Of a stretch of 7,200 nt of DNA, positions 1-6,569 are shown piece after piece. The translations under genes were made by a program, and so were the position numbers. The first letter of the stretch is position 1. Every line of letters starts with the position of its first letter. This stretch comes from Mariprofundaceae bacterium. GTDB taxonomy: Bacteria > Pseudomonadota > Zetaproteobacteria > Mariprofundales > Mariprofundaceae. The stretch spans positions 1 to 7,200 of the forward strand of contig JALSZZ010000380.1 in assembly GCA_027075825.1 (NCBI GenBank). Direction: 5' to 3'. The notes under the pieces were generated by a model. The model was not told the DNA's origin. It saw only the letters and a list, made by a program, of their open reading frames with translations, and made no database searches.

Positions 1-1
1 T

Positions 2-1555
2 AATCCGCAGCGTTTTACACAATTTTCGATGCAGGCCTGTGGTTTGTTCCTTGATTACTCCAAAAACATTGTTGATGACACCACCATGCGCCTGCTGCTG
101 GAACTGGCAGAAGCGCGTCAGCTTGCTCACTGGCGTGGCTGTATGTTCAGCGGTGAAAAAATTAACAACACGGAGCAGCGCGCTGTATTGCACACCGCCC
201 TGCGTCGTCAGGATGATACACCTGTCTTTGTTGATGGCGAGAATGTTATGCCCGGCATTCACCAGGTGCTGAATCAGATGGAAGCTTTTACCGAGTCTGT
301 TCGTTCGGGACAATGGCGTGGCTCTACGGGTAAGCGGATCACGGATATTGTCAATATCGGTATTGGTGGCTCCGACCTCGGCCCGGTCATGGTGACAGAG
401 GCGCTGAAACCGTATGGCCGGGATGATCTTCGCGTGCATTTTGTCTCGAATGTCGATGGCACGCATATTGTCGAAACACTGAAGCGACTGCACCGTGAAA
501 CAACGCTGTTCGTGATCGTCTCCAAAACCTTTACCACGCAGGAAACCATCAGTAATGCCAAAACCGCCCGTGACTGGTTTCTCACCCGGGGCGGCACCCG
601 TGAGGCTGTTGCCCGGCATTTTGTGGCGGTCTCGACCAATGCCCGGGCGGTGGAAGCTTTTGGCATTGATACGCGCAATATGTTTGGCTTCTGGGACTGG
701 GTTGGCGGTCGCTATTCACTGTGGAGTGCTGTTGGCCTGTCAATTGCGCTGTATATCGGCATGGATCGCTTTCGTGAACTGCTGGCCGGAGCGGCAGCCA
801 TGGATCAGCATTTTCTTGAAGCGCCGCTGCATGAAAACATGCCCGTCATCATGGCCATGATCGGTATTTGGTATATCAATTTTTTTGGCGCTGCCTCCCA
901 TGTCATCCTGCCTTACGATCAATATATGCATCGCTTTGCAGCCTATTTTCAGCAGGGCGACATGGAAAGCAATGGCAAACGAGTGACGCGGCATGGTGAA
1001 ACAGTTGATTATGCCACCGGCCCCGTGATCTGGGGTGAACCAGGCACCAATGGCCAGCATGCCTTTTATCAGTTAATCCATCAGGGCACGCAACTGATCC
1101 CGGCGGATTTTCTTGCTCCGGCAGAAACGCAAAACCCGATTGGCCAGCACCACCATATGTTACTGGCCAATTTTCTGGCGCAGACCGAGGCCCTGATGAA
1201 AGGCAAAACGGAAGACGAAGTGCGCGCCGAACTGCAGGCATCCGGCATGGATGAAACGGCCATTGCCAGCTTGCTGCCTCACAAGGTATTTCCCGGCAAC
1301 AGACCGAGTAACTCAATTGTTTTCCGCAAGCTTACGCCTGCTGTTCTGGGCAGTCTGATCGCCCTGTACGAACACAAAATTTTCGTACAGAGCGTTATCT
1401 GGGATATTAACGCCTATGATCAGTGGGGCGTGGAACTTGGCAAACAATTAGCCAGCGTGATTTTACCGGAACTGGCTGACGATGCCCCGGTCACCTCACA
1501 CGATGCCTCCACCAATGGCCTGATCAACCATATTAAGGCTATTCGCCATGAATAG
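2..1555 (+). CDS. pgi: Glucose-6-phosphate isomerase, 5'-truncated by the window edge
   Basis: Cytosolic enzyme interconverting glucose 6-phosphate and fructose 6-phosphate in glycolysis and gluconeogenesis. The frame is open to the window edge: codons before the first ATG (29) read NPQRFTQFS, which matches the family N-terminus, so the ATG at 29 is internal. By comparison with the 549-residue E. coli protein, which I recall, about 35 residues are missing and 517 are visible. Seen directly: [11 protein letters not shown] substrate-region motif, [21 protein letters not shown], family signature 1 [14 protein letters not shown] (695-736) and signature 2 [17 protein letters not shown] (1394-1444). 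Expected catalytic residues are present: Glu in DMESNGK (965-967), His in NGQHAFYQ (1058-1060) and Lys ending signature 2 (1442-1444). The C-terminus [17 protein letters not shown] ending is normal, so the gene is intact in what can be seen. Its stop overlaps the next gene by 8 bp, suggesting co-translation. Identity is essentially certain. Confidence 0.98.
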   Translation, partial: NPQRFTQFSMQACGLFLDYSKNIVDDTTMRLLLELAEARQLAHWRGCMFSGEKINNTEQRAVLHTALRRQDDTPVFVDGENVMPGIHQVLNQMEAFTESVRSGQWRGSTGKRITDIVNIGIGGSDLGPVMVTEALKPYGRDDLRVHFVSNVDGTHIVETLKRLHRETTLFVIVSKTFTTQETISNAKTARDWFLTRGGTREAVARHFVAVSTNARAVEAFGIDTRNMFGFWDWVGGRYSLWSAVGLSIALYIGMDRFRELLAGAAAMDQHFLEAPLHENMPVIMAMIGIWYINFFGAASHVILPYDQYMHRFAAYFQQGDMESNGKRVTRHGETVDYATGPVIWGEPGTNGQHAFYQLIHQGTQLIPADFLAPAETQNPIGQHHHMLLANFLAQTEALMKGKTEDEVRAELQASGMDETAIASLLPHKVFPGNRPSNSIVFRKLTPAVLGSLIALYEHKIFVQSVIWDINAYDQWGVELGKQLASVILPELADDAPVTSHDASTNGLINHIKAIRHE

Positions 1556-2558
1556 GTTTCTGACGTGCTTGGGTCTGCTGCTACTGCTGACATCCTGCCA
1601 GATTGACGGCTTGCAGTTGCAGATGAGCGAAGGCTGGACCTACCGCTCGCTGGCAGCCTGGAAACATGCGGATCCCAGCGCCCTGACGATTTCAGCAGAT
1701 GGTCACTGGCTGTATGTGGCAACGGATCACAGCGCTTCATCCTTTGCCGCTTCGCTGATTGCCGTCAACCTGCAATCCGGTCGTCAGCATGTACTGCTAT
1801 ACGGTCTGAACAAGGTGGCATCATTGGCGCAGGCGGGTGATGGCACGCTGTGGCTGGGCGAAGGGTTTGCTGAAGGTCTGGTATGGCGCATCACCGAACC
1901 GGCAACGCTGCCGGAAGAACAGCAGGTGTATCGCCTTCGCCAGACTTCCGATTCGCCTGCTGTCGCGCCTTTTACAGCCGCTGGCGTATTTCATCACAGC
2001 GCCATCGTTTTTGGGCGTTATCAGCGTTTTTGCTATCTGGCAGACGGTCAGCAAGGTGGTGGGCTGTACCGTCTGCAGCTGGCGGATCATCAGTTGCAGG
2101 TATGGGGAGAGAACGGCGGCTGGCACATCATCAGCCATCCCGATGAAGCTGCTACCGAAGCCGGAAGCCGACAGGCGCGTCGCTTTTCTGCCATTCGCAG
2201 CATGACCCGTCTGGATGACGGTCGCATTCTGCTGGCTGAGGGAACGAGCGGACATATTCTTGCCCTGCGAGATGGCGACAAGCCTGTGTTGACGGAATGG
2301 CTGAATAAGCCGGCTATTCATCATCCGCAATCACTGGCCTGGGATCATCAACGCCAGTTGCTCTGGATCAGTGATCAGTCCGGCAGTGCATCACGTCTGT
2401 GGGCGTGGGATGGTCGCAACCTGCTTGATGTCGCCCATCATCAGGCCGGAAGTATTGATGGTCTGTATGTGTATCAGGGGCGGGTGCTGGCCAATATCCG
2501 TCGTAGCAAAGGCGCGCCGGAAGCGGTGATTGAAATCATGGAGAAAGGCCAACGCTAA
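1548..2558 (+). CDS. Putative lipoprotein with beta-propeller-like (NHL/SMP-30-like) repeats
   Basis: A 336-residue protein of unknown function. The N-terminus [17 protein letters not shown] is a short lipoprotein signal peptide with lipobox L-T-S-C, so Cys17 should be lipidated. Residue +2 is Gln, not Asp, which by the E. coli Lol rule predicts the outer membrane. The mature part has recurring beta-strand units with the look of propeller blades: [80 protein letters not shown] and [15 protein letters not shown]. This gives roughly six units, as in NHL, SMP-30/gluconolactonase or strictosidine-synthase-like folds; I see no diagnostic catalytic motif and do not assign an activity. The ATG overlaps the pgi stop by 8 bp, with AAGG at 1535-1538 (9 nt spacing) as ribosome binding site. 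The next gene starts 2 bp after its stop. Lipoprotein call is strong; the fold is an inference. Confidence 0.85.
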   Translation: MNRFLTCLGLLLLLTSCQIDGLQLQMSEGWTYRSLAAWKHADPSALTISADGHWLYVATDHSASSFAASLIAVNLQSGRQHVLLYGLNKVASLAQAGDGTLWLGEGFAEGLVWRITEPATLPEEQQVYRLRQTSDSPAVAPFTAAGVFHHSAIVFGRYQRFCYLADGQQGGGLYRLQLADHQLQVWGENGGWHIISHPDEAATEAGSRQARRFSAIRSMTRLDDGRILLAEGTSGHILALRDGDKPVLTEWLNKPAIHHPQSLAWDHQRQLLWISDQSGSASRLWAWDGRNLLDVAHHQAGSIDGLYVYQGRVLANIRRSKGAPEAVIEIMEKGQR

Positions 2559-2560
2559 AC

Positions 2561-3157
2561 ATGGAAAGCTGGCTGGAAATGGTGATTCGCCAGTGCATTT
2601 TTTATTCATTGCCCGTGCTGGTATCGCTGACGCTGGTAAATATGGTTGAGGCGCAGTTGCTAAAAACGACGCCTCCCCATCCTTTTTACGCCATCAGCTG
2701 GAAGTCTGCCTGGTGGCCATTGCTGATCAGTATTGCCATGCAGCGCGCCGTGATTATTGCCTTGCCCCGGCCAGTGCAGGAAACGGGCATGCGTGGCGCA
2801 GCAGCGCGCTGGCTGGGCCATGGATTATGCGGGCTGGGTGGCTTTTTGCTCTATCAATGGGCCTTGCAACACCCCCCGGCAGCAGGTTTGCCACCCTTGC
2901 ATCACTGGTGGGCCAAGGTGCTGATGTATTTCAATCTGTGCATGCTGGCGCTGCATGTGCTGCCCATGCCCGGCATGCTGCTCGGTGAATACCTGCAACT
3001 GCGTGGCTGGCTGCCGCCGTGGTGGGCGAGCCTGCTGCAATACCTGCAACACTGGTGCTGGCTGTTACTGGCTGCCTCACCGCTGCTGGATGAGCTTTGC
3101 GGGCAATGGCTGGTTTACCCGGTGTATGAGGCGCTGGCCACGGCGGCCAGCCAGTAA
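2561..3157 (+). CDS. Multi-pass membrane protein, possible inactive site-2 protease (M50) homologue
   Basis: A 198-residue hydrophobic protein with about five likely membrane segments (near residues 10-26, 50-68, 84-102, 118-136 and 160-176). I recognise no named family with certainty, but three blocks line up in order with bacterial M50 site-2 proteases. SLPVLVSLTLVNMVEAQ (16-32) resembles the first segment that ends in HExxH. RPVQ..., followed by AARWLGHGLCGLGGFLLY (81-98), resembles the KPVPV...RD...ALAGPxxN region. LHVLPMPGMLLGE (131-143) resembles the NLLPIPPLDGG metal-ligand segment. The zinc ligands are missing: the HExxH position reads VNMVE (26-30) and the Asp of LDGG is Leu. If the homology is real it is a pseudoprotease; otherwise it is an unassigned inner-membrane protein. 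Start ATG 2561 lies 2 bp after the lipoprotein stop, with AAAGG at 2544-2548 at a rather long 12 nt spacing. An internal ATG at 2579 is possible but has no better site. The reading frame as a gene is well supported; the family is inference. Confidence 0.8.
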   Translation: MESWLEMVIRQCIFYSLPVLVSLTLVNMVEAQLLKTTPPHPFYAISWKSAWWPLLISIAMQRAVIIALPRPVQETGMRGAAARWLGHGLCGLGGFLLYQWALQHPPAAGLPPLHHWWAKVLMYFNLCMLALHVLPMPGMLLGEYLQLRGWLPPWWASLLQYLQHWCWLLLAASPLLDELCGQWLVYPVYEALATAASQ

Positions 3158-3171
3158 CCACTTGCAAATGA

Positions 3172-3199
3172 TTGCTGCACCCGACGCTGATGCTACCAT
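3172..3199 (+). promoter_or_regulatory. Weak candidate sigma70 promoter before the cytochrome-nadK-recN unit
   Basis: This lies in the only sizeable gap of the window (3158-3257). TTGCTG (3172-3177, poor -35) is followed after 16 nt by TACCAT (3194-3199, 4 of 6 to TATAAT) with an extended TG at 3191-3192. The location, directly before a run of overlapping genes, is the main support; the sequence match alone is weak. I see no clear operator or riboswitch in the rest of the gap. Confidence 0.3.
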
Positions 3200-3257
3200 G
3201 CGGCTATGTCCTTCATGGTTAAACATAAGTCATCAGGGCAACTGGAGATGATAACAG

Positions 3258-3536
3258 ATGACAACAGATAACGGTAAACAGGGCTGGCAACCAACGCGCA
3301 ATGACTGGGTATTCATGCTGATTGTGCTGACAGTCATTGTCGTGCTTATACTGGGAACCAGTGAACGCACGACAAAAGCTACCCCTGATGATGCCACTCA
3401 TCAGGCGATTACCTCGCATCAGGCCTGTATGACATGTCATGGTGAGCACGGCATCCGTCCGCAACCAGCGGGCCATGTCAAGGCTACCCAGTGTTTTCAG
3501 TGTCACCAGCAACCGGCAGGGTGGAAAGGCGCTTGA
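3258..3536 (+). CDS. Small membrane-anchored dihaem c-type cytochrome
   Basis: A 92-residue protein. A short N-terminal cytoplasmic stretch is followed by one strongly hydrophobic helix (about residues 17-33, WVFMLIVLTVIVVLILG), then a polar domain carrying two haem c attachment motifs, CMTCH (57-61) and CFQCH (79-83). The domain should be periplasmic, where c-type haem is attached; the helix lacks an obvious signal-peptidase site and probably stays as an anchor. Extra histidines at 48, 54, 64 and 73 could be distal ligands, making bis-His haems possible. Such small tethered cytochromes usually pass electrons between quinol dehydrogenases or terminal reductases, but no partner oxidoreductase is in the window, so its role is unknown. 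Start ATG 3258 has GGAG at 3244-3247 with a long 10 nt spacing. The stop overlaps the start of nadK. Two haem motifs plus the anchor make a real gene likely. Confidence 0.85.
   Translation: MTTDNGKQGWQPTRNDWVFMLIVLTVIVVLILGTSERTTKATPDDATHQAITSHQACMTCHGEHGIRPQPAGHVKATQCFQCHQQPAGWKGA
3523..3529 (+). promoter_or_regulatory. Ribosome binding site deciding the nadK start
   Basis: The purine run GGAAAGG lies 3 to 9 nt before the TTG at 3533. In-frame GTG codons at 3491, 3500 and 3521 lie deeper inside the cytochrome gene and lack a well-spaced site. This supports TTG 3533, although GTG 3521 would also give a normal NadK length. Confidence 0.45.
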
Positions 3537-4396
3537 TTCACCGCATTGGCATCGTCATCAAGCCGGGAGATGAGCGCGCTGCCAGCCTGGCTGCCGATAT
3601 TACCCGCTGGCTGGATGACTGTGGCTATCACTTATTGATGCGCCAGGGGGAGAAAGCATTGCCCGGCACGTCAGCAGTGGTGGCAAAATCATTGACGCAA
3701 CACGTTGAGATGATGCTTGTTTTTGGCGGTGACGGCACCTTGCTGGGCGTTGGCCGCGAATGCGCGGGCACGGGCGTGCCGATTCTGGGTATCAATCTTG
3801 GCCGACTTGGTTTTTTGACGGATACCCCGGCAGGTTCGGTGCGCGATGCGCTGACTCATATCTTCGCCAATCGCTATAAAACGATTGAGCATCATGCCCT
3901 GCAGGTTGAGGTGGTGCGGGATGGACAGTGCCAGTGGCATGGTCGGGCCATGAATGATGTGGTGTTGCACCGCCGTGATACCCGGCCTGTGGAATTTGAA
4001 TTGTATGTGCATCAGCGCCGCGCCTTCAGTCTGCACGCCGATGGCATGGTTCTGGCGACACCGGCAGGCTCAACGGCTTATGCTCTGTCGGCAGGCGGCC
4101 CTATTGTGCATCCCGGCGTGCAGGCGTTAACGCTGGTGCCAGTCTGTCCGCACACACTGAGCAACCGCCCGCTGGTCATCCCTATGGACGAAGGCATTGA
4201 AATGCGTTTATGCGCCTGCTCTCGTCCGGCCAGTCTGAGCCTGGACGGTCAGTTGCTGGCAGAATTACAGGACGATGATGTGGTGCGCGTTCATCGCGGT
4301 GGAAAAATTCGGCTGATTTACCTGCCTGATCACCATTATTTCGAAACCCTGCGCAACAAGCTTCACTGGGCAGACGGCGTGGGCGCTGCGGAGTAA
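3533..4396 (+). CDS. nadK: NAD kinase
   Basis: Cytosolic enzyme phosphorylating NAD to NADP, also called ppnK. With a TTG start at 3533 the product has 287 residues, close to the 292 of E. coli. The first residues IGIVIKP then sit where the family normally begins. Seen directly: the GGDGT loop (65-69), GINLGRLGFLTD (86-97), the NAD-binding MNDVVLH segment (Asn141-Asp142, where many homologues have Asn-Glu), the diagnostic TPAGSTAYALSAGGP block (176-190), the PHTLSNRPLVIP segment, and LSLDGQ near the C-terminus. No key element is missing. The TTG start overlaps the cytochrome stop as TTGA, implying coupled translation; GTG 3521 (291 residues) is the main alternative and the longest frame opens at GTG 3491. 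The gene is 2 bp from recN, the same adjacency as in enterobacteria. Identity is very sure, start less so. Confidence 0.95.
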   Translation: MIHRIGIVIKPGDERAASLAADITRWLDDCGYHLLMRQGEKALPGTSAVVAKSLTQHVEMMLVFGGDGTLLGVGRECAGTGVPILGINLGRLGFLTDTPAGSVRDALTHIFANRYKTIEHHALQVEVVRDGQCQWHGRAMNDVVLHRRDTRPVEFELYVHQRRAFSLHADGMVLATPAGSTAYALSAGGPIVHPGVQALTLVPVCPHTLSNRPLVIPMDEGIEMRLCACSRPASLSLDGQLLAELQDDDVVRVHRGGKIRLIYLPDHHYFETLRNKLHWADGVGAAE

Positions 4397-4398
4397 GC

Positions 4399-6063
4399 AT
4401 GCTAAGAGAGCTGCATATCCGGCAATTTGTGCTGGTCGAGGAAGTGCGTCTGGAACTGACTGATGGCATGACCGTCTTTACCGGCGAAACCGGCGCAGGA
4501 AAATCCATTCTGGTTGATGCGCTTGGCCTTGTGTTTGGTGCGCGTGCATCAGCCGATCTTGTGCGTCATGGCGCTGATCGCGCCGAGATTGTCGCTACGC
4601 TGGAAGTGGCGCAGGCAGGCATCAGTGCCTTGCTGGCAGAGCAGGGTATTGAAGAAGAAGAACTGATGATTGTGCGCCGCGTGATCAATGCCGATGGTCG
4701 CTCGCGGGCCTGGCTTAATGGTGTTGCCGTGCCGCTGAAGGTATTGCAGCAGCTTGGCCGTCTGTGTCTGGATCTTCACGGTCAGCATGCACACCAGCGC
4801 CTGATGCAGCCGGCATGGCAACGCGGCCTGCTGGATGCCGGGCTGGATACCGCGTTATTACAGCGCGTGGCAGCATGCTGGCAGACATGGCAGCAGGCCA
4901 GCCAGGCCATGCAGGCATGGCAGCAACACATCCGTCAGGGGCGCGAACAGGAACAATGGCTCCGGCAACAGCTTGAAACGCTGGACATGCTGGATCTGGC
5001 TCCCGGCCTGTTGCAACAACTGGAACAGGAAGTCGCTGCCGGCACCCACCTTGCCCGGTTACAACAGGGTGCGGCACAGGCCATGCATGCGCTTGACGAG
5101 GGCGAACCATCAGCGCGCAGCCTGCTGGCTGAGGCGATGCATGCGATTACACCGCTGGCCGGTTTACAGCCATCGCTGCAACAGGCCGTGGACATGATGC
5201 AGCAAGCAGAAGATGTGCTGGCTGAAGTGCCTGCTTTGCTGCAAGATGTGCTGGAAATGGAGGCAGATGCCACCCACTTATCGGCACAGGAACAGCGGCT
5301 TAACCAATTGCAGGCCATGTTGCACCGTCATGGCTGCGATGAGGCGACCTTGCTGCACCTGCAGCAACAATGGCAACAGCAACTGGATGCCCTGGATACG
5401 GCGGAATGGGATGGCGAACGTTTGCAACAACAATGCGAACAGGCGCGTCAGGCGTATCAGCAAGCTGCCAGTGCTCTGCATCAGGCGCGTTGTGAACAGG
5501 CTGCGACGCTGGTTGACCAGTTGCGTCCGGCGCTGGATCAGCTGGCGCTGGCAGGCATGCAACTACGCATTGATGTAACAAGTGAAGCGGATGACACCAA
5601 CTGGGGGCAACATGGCTTTGACCATGTCAGCTTCATGCTCTCAAGTAATCCGGGGGAACCTTTCCGGCCATTGCAGCAAGTCGCCTCAGGCGGTGAATTA
5701 TCCCGTCTGGTGCTGGCCCTTAAGGCCTGCGGTGCGACCACAGGCGAGACACCACCGCTGGCCGTATTCGACGAGGTGGATGTGGGCGTTGGTGGTGAAA
5801 CAGCCTGGAGTGTTGGCGAACTTCTTCATGCCATGGCAGAAGAGCGTCAGGTACTGGTTATTTCGCATTTGCCACAGGTGGCCACACTGGCCGATCAGCA
5901 TATCTGTATCACCAAGGAAAGTAACGGACAACGCACTACCAGCTCACTGCTGCCGCTGGATCGCGCCGGACGTTTGCAGGAACTGGCCCGCATGCTGGGC
6001 GATGGCAGCCCTCAGGGCGTAAAACAGGCACGCGTACTGTGGAAGCGGCGGAAGCGCCGCTGA
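4399..6063 (+). CDS. recN: DNA repair protein RecN (SMC-like ATPase)
   Basis: SMC-family ATPase that acts in recombinational repair of double-strand breaks. The 554 residues match the usual RecN length. Visible in order: N-terminal MLRELHIRQFVLVEEVRLEL; Walker A GETGAGKS (29-36); the RecN HGQHAHQ Q-loop-like motif (127-133); a long glutamine-, leucine- and alanine-rich coiled-coil middle (about 150-390); the ABC signature ASGGELSR (429-436); Walker B LAVFDEVD (454-461); and the switch histidine in VISHLPQVA (His490). All ATPase elements are present. GGAG at 4390-4393, 5 nt before ATG, is a good binding site. The C-terminus is unusual: it ends in WKRRKRR and lacks the LAA-like tail that makes E. 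coli RecN a ClpXP substrate. The stop codon overlaps the next start as TGATG. No LexA box is visible immediately upstream, as expected inside an operon. Confidence 0.97.
   Translation: MLRELHIRQFVLVEEVRLELTDGMTVFTGETGAGKSILVDALGLVFGARASADLVRHGADRAEIVATLEVAQAGISALLAEQGIEEEELMIVRRVINADGRSRAWLNGVAVPLKVLQQLGRLCLDLHGQHAHQRLMQPAWQRGLLDAGLDTALLQRVAACWQTWQQASQAMQAWQQHIRQGREQEQWLRQQLETLDMLDLAPGLLQQLEQEVAAGTHLARLQQGAAQAMHALDEGEPSARSLLAEAMHAITPLAGLQPSLQQAVDMMQQAEDVLAEVPALLQDVLEMEADATHLSAQEQRLNQLQAMLHRHGCDEATLLHLQQQWQQQLDALDTAEWDGERLQQQCEQARQAYQQAASALHQARCEQAATLVDQLRPALDQLALAGMQLRIDVTSEADDTNWGQHGFDHVSFMLSSNPGEPFRPLQQVASGGELSRLVLALKACGATTGETPPLAVFDEVDVGVGGETAWSVGELLHAMAEERQVLVISHLPQVATLADQHICITKESNGQRTTSSLLPLDRAGRLQELARMLGDGSPQGVKQARVLWKRRKRR
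6044..6061 (+). promoter_or_regulatory. Hairpin at the recN/argA junction with the likely Shine-Dalgarno in its loop
   Basis: AGCGGCG (6044-6050) and CGCCGCT (6055-6061) form a perfect 7-bp, GC-rich stem around a GAAG loop. The stem ends on the first base of the recN stop codon, one base before the downstream ATG at 6063. GGAAG (6050-6054), 8 nt before that ATG, is the best binding site for the acetyltransferase gene and sits mostly in the loop. A ribosome finishing recN would melt the stem, so this may couple the two genes. No T-tract follows, so it is not a terminator. The pairing is seen directly; the role is inferred. Confidence 0.45.
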
Positions 6064-6569
6064 TGCCACATCGTTTACAGGTTCGTCCTGCTGAAGTGGG
6101 TGATATTCCAATCATTCTGGATCTGATGGCTCCGCAGGTTGCCGCTGGCGTGTTGTTACCCCGCAGTGAAGATGATGTTTGTCAGCATTTACAGGAATTT
6201 GTTGTCGGTACGTATGATGGTCAGCCAGCAGGCATCGCTACTTTGCATCTGTACACCCGTCACCTGGCAGAAATTCGTTCGCTGGTGGTCGCTGATGATT
6301 ATCGTCATCTGGGCGTAGGCCGTCTGCTGGTTGAGGCCTGCGAACAACTGGCTATGCAGCGCGGCATTGATCATGTGTTCGCCCTGACCTATGTGCAGGA
6401 TTTTTTTATTCGTCAGGGCTATCAGGTGGTTGCCAAAGAAAGTTTACCCCACAAAATCTGGACGGTGTGCATTCATTGTGAAAAATTCCATTGCTGTGAT
6501 GAAATCGCAGTTGAAAAACATCTGAGAGCCACCCACAGCAAGCCCATTCTGGAGCGTTTACAACCGTGA
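6063..6569 (+). CDS. argA: Short ArgA-type GNAT N-acetyltransferase (probable N-acetylglutamate synthase)
   Basis: A 168-residue single-domain GNAT acetyltransferase, resembling the short ArgA-like proteins of non-enteric bacteria that acetylate glutamate with acetyl-CoA as the first step of arginine synthesis. It lacks the amino-acid-kinase domain of E. coli ArgA. Seen: LQVRPAEVGDI at the N-terminus, LLPRSEDD (31-38), LAEIRSLVV (68-76), the acetyl-CoA pyrophosphate loop RHLGVGR (81-87), VFALTYVQDFFIRQGY (95-110) and the subgroup-typical SLPHKIWTVCIHCEKF (117-132). Four cysteines (126, 129, 134, 135) cluster near the C-terminus and could bind a metal. I chose ATG 6063, overlapping the recN stop as TGATG, because the conserved fold starts just after it; a GTG at 6039 would add 8 low-complexity residues. 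GNAT family is very sure, glutamate as substrate is by resemblance only. No other arginine gene is in view. Confidence 0.85.
   Translation: MPHRLQVRPAEVGDIPIILDLMAPQVAAGVLLPRSEDDVCQHLQEFVVGTYDGQPAGIATLHLYTRHLAEIRSLVVADDYRHLGVGRLLVEACEQLAMQRGIDHVFALTYVQDFFIRQGYQVVAKESLPHKIWTVCIHCEKFHCCDEIAVEKHLRATHSKPILERLQP

Noticed and set aside
29..31. ATG at 29 as the start of pgi.
   Set aside because: The frame is open upstream to the window edge and the residues before it match the family, so the true start is outside.
274..1316. Antisense open frames within pgi (274-678 and 903-1316).
   Set aside because: They lie opposite a highly conserved gene and show no recognisable domain.
1821..2330. Antisense 169-residue frame and + strand alternative frames inside the lipoprotein gene.
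   Set aside because: No domain or credible initiation context; the lipoprotein frame has a signal peptide and well-placed overlaps with its neighbours.
3134..3150. Perfect 6-bp inverted repeat CTGGCC/GGCCAG with a 5-nt loop near the end of the membrane protein gene, considered as a terminator.
   Set aside because: It lies inside the coding region and is not followed by a T-tract; GC-rich alanine codons explain it.
3219..3512. Antisense frame covering the cytochrome gene.
   Set aside because: The + strand frame has two CxxCH motifs and a membrane anchor, so it is the real gene.
4715..5318. Long antisense and alternative-frame open frames over the recN coiled coil.
   Set aside because: They are composition shadows of glutamine- and alanine-rich codons; their translations are low-complexity with no motif, and RecN is intact on the + strand.
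5340..5480. Glutamine-rich CAACAG-like codon runs in recN, considered as a repeat element.
   Set aside because: They vary in codon order and encode heptad-like coiled coil expected for RecN.
6039..6041. GTG at 6039 as the start of the acetyltransferase.
   Set aside because: It adds eight residues (VEAAEAPL) outside the conserved fold; ATG 6063 has a better placed binding site and a TGATG overlap.
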